A stretch of DNA of 5,331 nt from Pseudomonadota bacterium (GTDB lineage: Bacteria; Pseudomonadota; Gammaproteobacteria; Steroidobacterales; Steroidobacteraceae), in the NCBI GenBank assembly GCA_021781775.1, contig JAJXWE010000152.1, positions 1 to 5,331 on the forward strand, in the 5' to 3' direction. The notes below the pieces were generated by a model that saw nothing but the letters and a program-made list of their open reading frames with translations, ran no database searches and was not told the DNA's origin. Positions 5,318 to 5,331 of the stretch are shown one piece after another. Numbering within the stretch: the stretch's first letter is position 1; each line of letters begins with the position of its first letter. Position numbers and translations under genes: made by a program.

Positions 5318-5331
5318 GGGGGGGACGATGA
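5318..5331 (+). other. Possible start of a further downstream gene
   Basis: The window ends with ATGA at 5328-5331, preceded by a run of seven G and an A (5318-5325) that could serve as a Shine-Dalgarno sequence, though it is only two bases from the ATG. It lies 53 bp after the tatC stop on the same strand, so a gene co-transcribed with tatABC would fit. Only one codon is visible, so no product can be named and the ATG may be chance. Confidence 0.3.

Noticed and set aside
1..5331. A new defence, mobile or toxin-antitoxin system
   Set aside because: All substantial coding regions are assigned to conserved core families, intergenic gaps are under 200 bp, and no tandem repeats, attachment sites or integrase/transposase motifs were seen.

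Overview
The window is about 5.3 kb of very GC-rich, densely coding bacterial DNA. Every recognisable protein is of proteobacterial type. The tatA-tatB-tatC order, an E. coli-like TatC and Dtd, a DegQ/MucD-type protease and a diheme cytochrome c4 with a Sec-type signal peptide all point to a gammaproteobacterium. A high-GC lineage such as the Ectothiorhodospiraceae/Chromatiales is plausible, but I cannot fix the genus from the sequence alone.

Layout, left to right: the 3' part of a metallo-beta-lactamase-fold hydrolase (+, cut by the window edge); a 112-bp gap with two CTTAAG palindromes one helical turn apart; a complete periplasmic DegQ/HtrA-type serine protease (+); a 187-bp convergent intergenic region dominated by a perfect 14-bp stem hairpin; a cytochrome c4 gene (-); an 81-bp divergent intergenic region; dtd for D-aminoacyl-tRNA deacylase (+, GTG start); a 123-bp gap with weak hairpins and a TATGAT box; then tatA, tatB and tatC (+). 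tatA and tatB are separated by 92 bp carrying a strong GC hairpin, and tatB and tatC overlap by 17 bp. The last four bases are ATGA behind a poly-G Shine-Dalgarno-like run, which may be the first codon of the next gene.

Functionally the core of the window is envelope protein handling. TatABC exports folded proteins, the DegQ-type protease does periplasmic quality control, and cytochrome c4 is a periplasmic electron carrier. Dtd is a cytosolic translation-proofreading enzyme, and the hydrolase is of unknown substrate. I see no transposon, CRISPR array, tRNA, rRNA or phage gene, and no convincing evidence of an undescribed system. The points worth a second look are regulatory or structural: the hairpin between tatA and tatB, the T-less convergent hairpin, the paired CTTAAG sites, the short proline-rich TatB tail and the basic/His-rich cytochrome c4 tail.
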